Assembly (NCBI RefSeq): GCF_016545825.1
Contig: NC_052616.1
Coordinates: forward strand, 56,681,538-56,745,537
Length of the DNA: 64,000 nt
From: Eucalyptus grandis
Lineage: Eukaryota; Streptophyta; Magnoliopsida; Myrtales; Myrtaceae
Direction of reading: 5' to 3'
The translations under genes were made by a program, and so were the position numbers. This document shows, piece by piece, positions 61,619 through 64,000 of the stretch (position 1 is the first letter of the stretch; each line of letters opens with the position of its first letter). The notes beneath the pieces were generated by a model, which was not told where the DNA came from, did no database searches, and worked only from the letters and a program-made list of their open reading frames with translations.

Positions 61619-62207
61619 CGCCGCCGCCAACCCCATCTGGACCAGACGGACAGTGATTCCTGATCGCGGTGAGCTCGTACGGCATCACGTCACGGGCCAG
61701 CCACTACTCCACAGTGAACAGCTGCTGCGAGAGGTGGATGTGGGCATCGGTGGTGGTTGCCTCCACGTAGTTACGGTACCATCTGTGGTGCGGGCCTGAA
61801 CCATCTGAGCTCAGGTTCATGGCGCGCACGGGTGTGCTGAGGTACGCCCGAATAGATTCGGGTTCATTCGGCCCCGGAAGGGCCTTAGCGGTGTAGATGC
61901 GAGTGGATAAAACTTGCAGGCGACGCAGATTCCTCTTTTTTCCCTCCTGAGAGAGGGCTTTAGCTTCATTCACAGTGATGATGGCTTCAATCTCATGTAG
62001 TATCCGACACCTGCCCTTCACCTCAAGACCACCTCCTCCTCCTCCTCCTTCGCCGTCTTCTTGTCCGGTCTTAAATTTACAGTTTCTGGGTACAAGAAGC
62101 GAGCTGAATTGGGTAAGACCCGTTAGGATTGGACCATGCAACGGGTCGAGAGCCAGGTGTTGGTTCAAGTTCGGGAAGAGCAGGGTTGATGCTGAAGGTG
62201 CCGGCAT
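61619..62207 (-). pseudogene. Second copy of the unrecognised exon, with a nonsense codon
   Basis: Open for 167 codons from MPAPSAST through a Gly-rich stretch and EGKKRNLRRLQVLSTRIYTA to QQLFTVE, then TAG where the other copy has CAG. After the stop the frame continues as WLARDVMPYEL and reaches the position of the splice donor, here changed from GTAAGAG to GTAGATG. It is uninterrupted by the LTR element and so shows the target before insertion. I do not recognise the protein; both copies look dead. Confidence 0.65.
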
Positions 62208-63033
62208 TTATGGCAGCCAACCCCGCGATGATTTTGACAGAGATGATGTTGAACCGGTTGGATTATGAGTTCTTCTACGCAAATTCTCTCTCTTTTTCCG
62301 TGAGGTCGTCATGTAATTTAGTCCGACTGAAGTATGGACTGGAGTTTTTCTTTTATTTTGTTTGGTTGGGAATTGTTATTTTGAGGATGAATTGTGGGAT
62401 TCAATGATGATGTGAAGACGGTGGAAAGTTTGGGTACTTTAGACTGTTTGGCTCATCACATGCTCTGTGCTCATCGAGATTGGACGGTTTTTGAGGATGC
62501 AAGTAGCATAAAGAGCGAAAAAAGCAAGTATATGTGAAGATTGCATAAGGCCCATGACCCTATCGTCGAGCAATTCAAATAAGCTTACGCTAGGCTTAAC
62601 ACTTCCCTAGCACCAAGCTTCGGCGATTTTGATGAGCGACAAGATGTGACTAATAAACTTATGCTAGGGTTATCGCGACGAAATCCACCACCAACGAGAG
62701 TTAGTTTTATAGATGATAAAGATTGAAAACTGGGGGAAGTGGACCTTGCTGGATGTTTGTGGTAAGCCGCAAAGGCAGCAAACATAGGGAGTGATAGGGA
62801 GATACTGACAAAAAAGAAGAAGCGAAACTAATTGAAAAATAATGTCCTAACGGAGTCTCCTAGTTTTGACATGGTGAAAACAGATTAACTCAAGTAAAAA
62901 GAAGTGCAACGGAGAAGATCCTCTCAAAAGTCCGTAACTCTTTTTTGCAAAAAGGGGATTGCATGTCATATCAAATTAAAATCATGAGCGGCCAAAAGTA
63001 GACATGTTTTGAACCCTAAAAAGGAGAGAAGGG

Positions 63034-63072
<39 letters not shown>

Positions 63073-64000
63073 GGGAGGGGGAGGGGGAGGGAATTGAAGC
63101 ATCGGGGTAGTTTTGAAAAAAGAAAAGACGAGGGGGCTAGTTTTAATTTCGAGAGAGAAGTGTACAGATCGACGATGACATTTCACCATAAAGAAATGGC
63201 TTAATCTTGAAGATCATGATAAAATTATTGCTGCATGTGGTATAAATGTTCCACTTATGTTCAGTCATTGGTTATATCCAACATTTCATTTATTGATGAT
63301 ATCACATTCTAGACATGCTTCTGCTTATATCCATCCTTCACGGTACTTTGCTGATGTTCAGCTTAAGTGTGCATCTGTTCATGTCCATCCTTCACGGTAC
63401 TTTGCTGATGTTCAGCTTAAGTGTGCATCTGTTCATATCAGGATATATCTGGCTCCCCAGTTATATCTAGGTTCTCTAGTTATATTCAACTATTCATCTC
63501 AAGGCACTTCAATTACGTTAGTAGTGAAGGTCCTAAAAACTTAATATATTGATATTTTCAAGTCTAAATGAACTCCATATTCTTCTAAACTTGTTAAAGT
63601 AGGTTTTCCTTGTCACTTAGAATCTTTCCACCGATTATATCAAAGATCCTCTTGAAGCGGATACTTGAAACACAAACAACTCTTGCATTTATCTAGATCA
63701 ATATAAATCATTGATAGTTTTGCCAATTCCAAAATATATTATGAGGTTTTCTCAACAAAAAATTGATGGATTGGGATCTTATTTGCTGTCGCACAAGAAA
63801 TTATTCCAACCTTCCTCAATTTTATGTGCTGAAAAATATTGGATCTTATGACACGTGTTAACTGAGTTCTTCTATGTGAGACTTATATAATCTAGTTATT
63901 TTCATATGAAATAGGTTTCCACAATCCGAGTTCATCAAAATATATATCACTTTGTATGTCAACGTTTCATACGCTATTAGAACACTCAGGCATTCTCATT
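62208..64000. other. Block 2 right end, with repeat R (inverted) and 54-bp duplication
   Basis: Matches 29,822-31,507. Repeat R occupies 62,580-63,230. A 34-base T run lies at 63,037-63,070 where block 1 has a G/T-rich stretch. Units 63,330-63,383 and 63,384-63,437 are tandem copies of a segment single in block 1. No gene recognised; the window ends at the point where block 1 approaches the CRK locus at 32,575. Confidence 0.6.

Larger units (their letters stand above)
51775..64000. repeat. Block 2 of the large direct duplication
   Basis: Partner of 10,560-31,507. Private to block 2 are the element at 53,970-54,707, SINE-like insertions at 56,232-56,446 and 57,101-57,290, an inverted segment at 58,378-59,250, a MITE at 60,792-61,381 and a 54-bp tandem duplication at 63,330-63,437. 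Confidence 0.88.

Overview
The window is plant nuclear DNA: intron-containing receptor-kinase genes with consensus splice sites, long AT-rich intergenic stretches, SINEs, MITE-like elements, a solo LTR, a copia-type LTR retrotransposon and the decayed body of an endogenous pararetrovirus. A woody eudicot is likely; Myrtaceae (Eucalyptus or a relative) is my guess and is not proven by the sequence.

The host-gene theme is a cluster of cysteine-rich (DUF26) receptor-like kinase genes, all on the minus strand. One is complete by my reading: seven exons between 6,587 and 10,546 giving a 672-residue CRK. A second with the same exon plan (32,575-39,341) has every kinase exon open, but its first exon is broken by a (GAA)28 expansion with a frameshift in the signal peptide and by an in-frame TAG between its two DUF26 domains. 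A third locus (43,721-44,641) encodes only the double-DUF26 ectodomain of 306 residues. There the splice donor after exon 1 is gone, and the reading frame runs into a short hydrophobic tail. Its paralogue at 716-1,420 is a truncated, frameshifted pseudogene.

The layout is repetitive. A block from about 10,560 to 31,507 is repeated in direct orientation from about 51,775 to the right edge. The first copy is longer mainly because a 9,980-bp LTR element (19,438-29,417) sits in it. The two copies differ by three SINE-like insertions, several MITE-like insertions, a 229-bp tandem duplication, an inversion of roughly 0.9 kb and a tiny inversion at what used to be a CRK start codon. A degenerate unit of about 1.5-2 kb (here 'U') with GA microsatellites and an inverted W-box pair (TTGACC-N-GTCAA) recurs at 11.8, 16, 40.5, 49.8, 53.1 and 57.8 kb. 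A second unit ('R') occurs in both orientations at 13.4, 30.2, 42.8, 55.4 and 62.6 kb.

The 9,980-bp element has copia hallmarks: TG...CA LTRs, a 5-bp target duplication, a tRNA-Met primer site, a polypurine tract and the copia RNase H terminus. Most of its interior is a caulimovirid-type endogenous pararetrovirus (about 21,350-26,310) in the same orientation. That body shows coat protein, CCHC knuckle, protease, reverse transcriptase, RNase H, a downstream 353-codon frame, a TATA promoter and its own primer-site-like sequence. It is broken by frameshifts and a tandem duplication, and I see no movement-protein region. The element splits a relic exon of an unrecognised plant protein whose second copy is at 61,619-62,207.

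If the block duplication continues, another CRK gene should lie just past the right edge.
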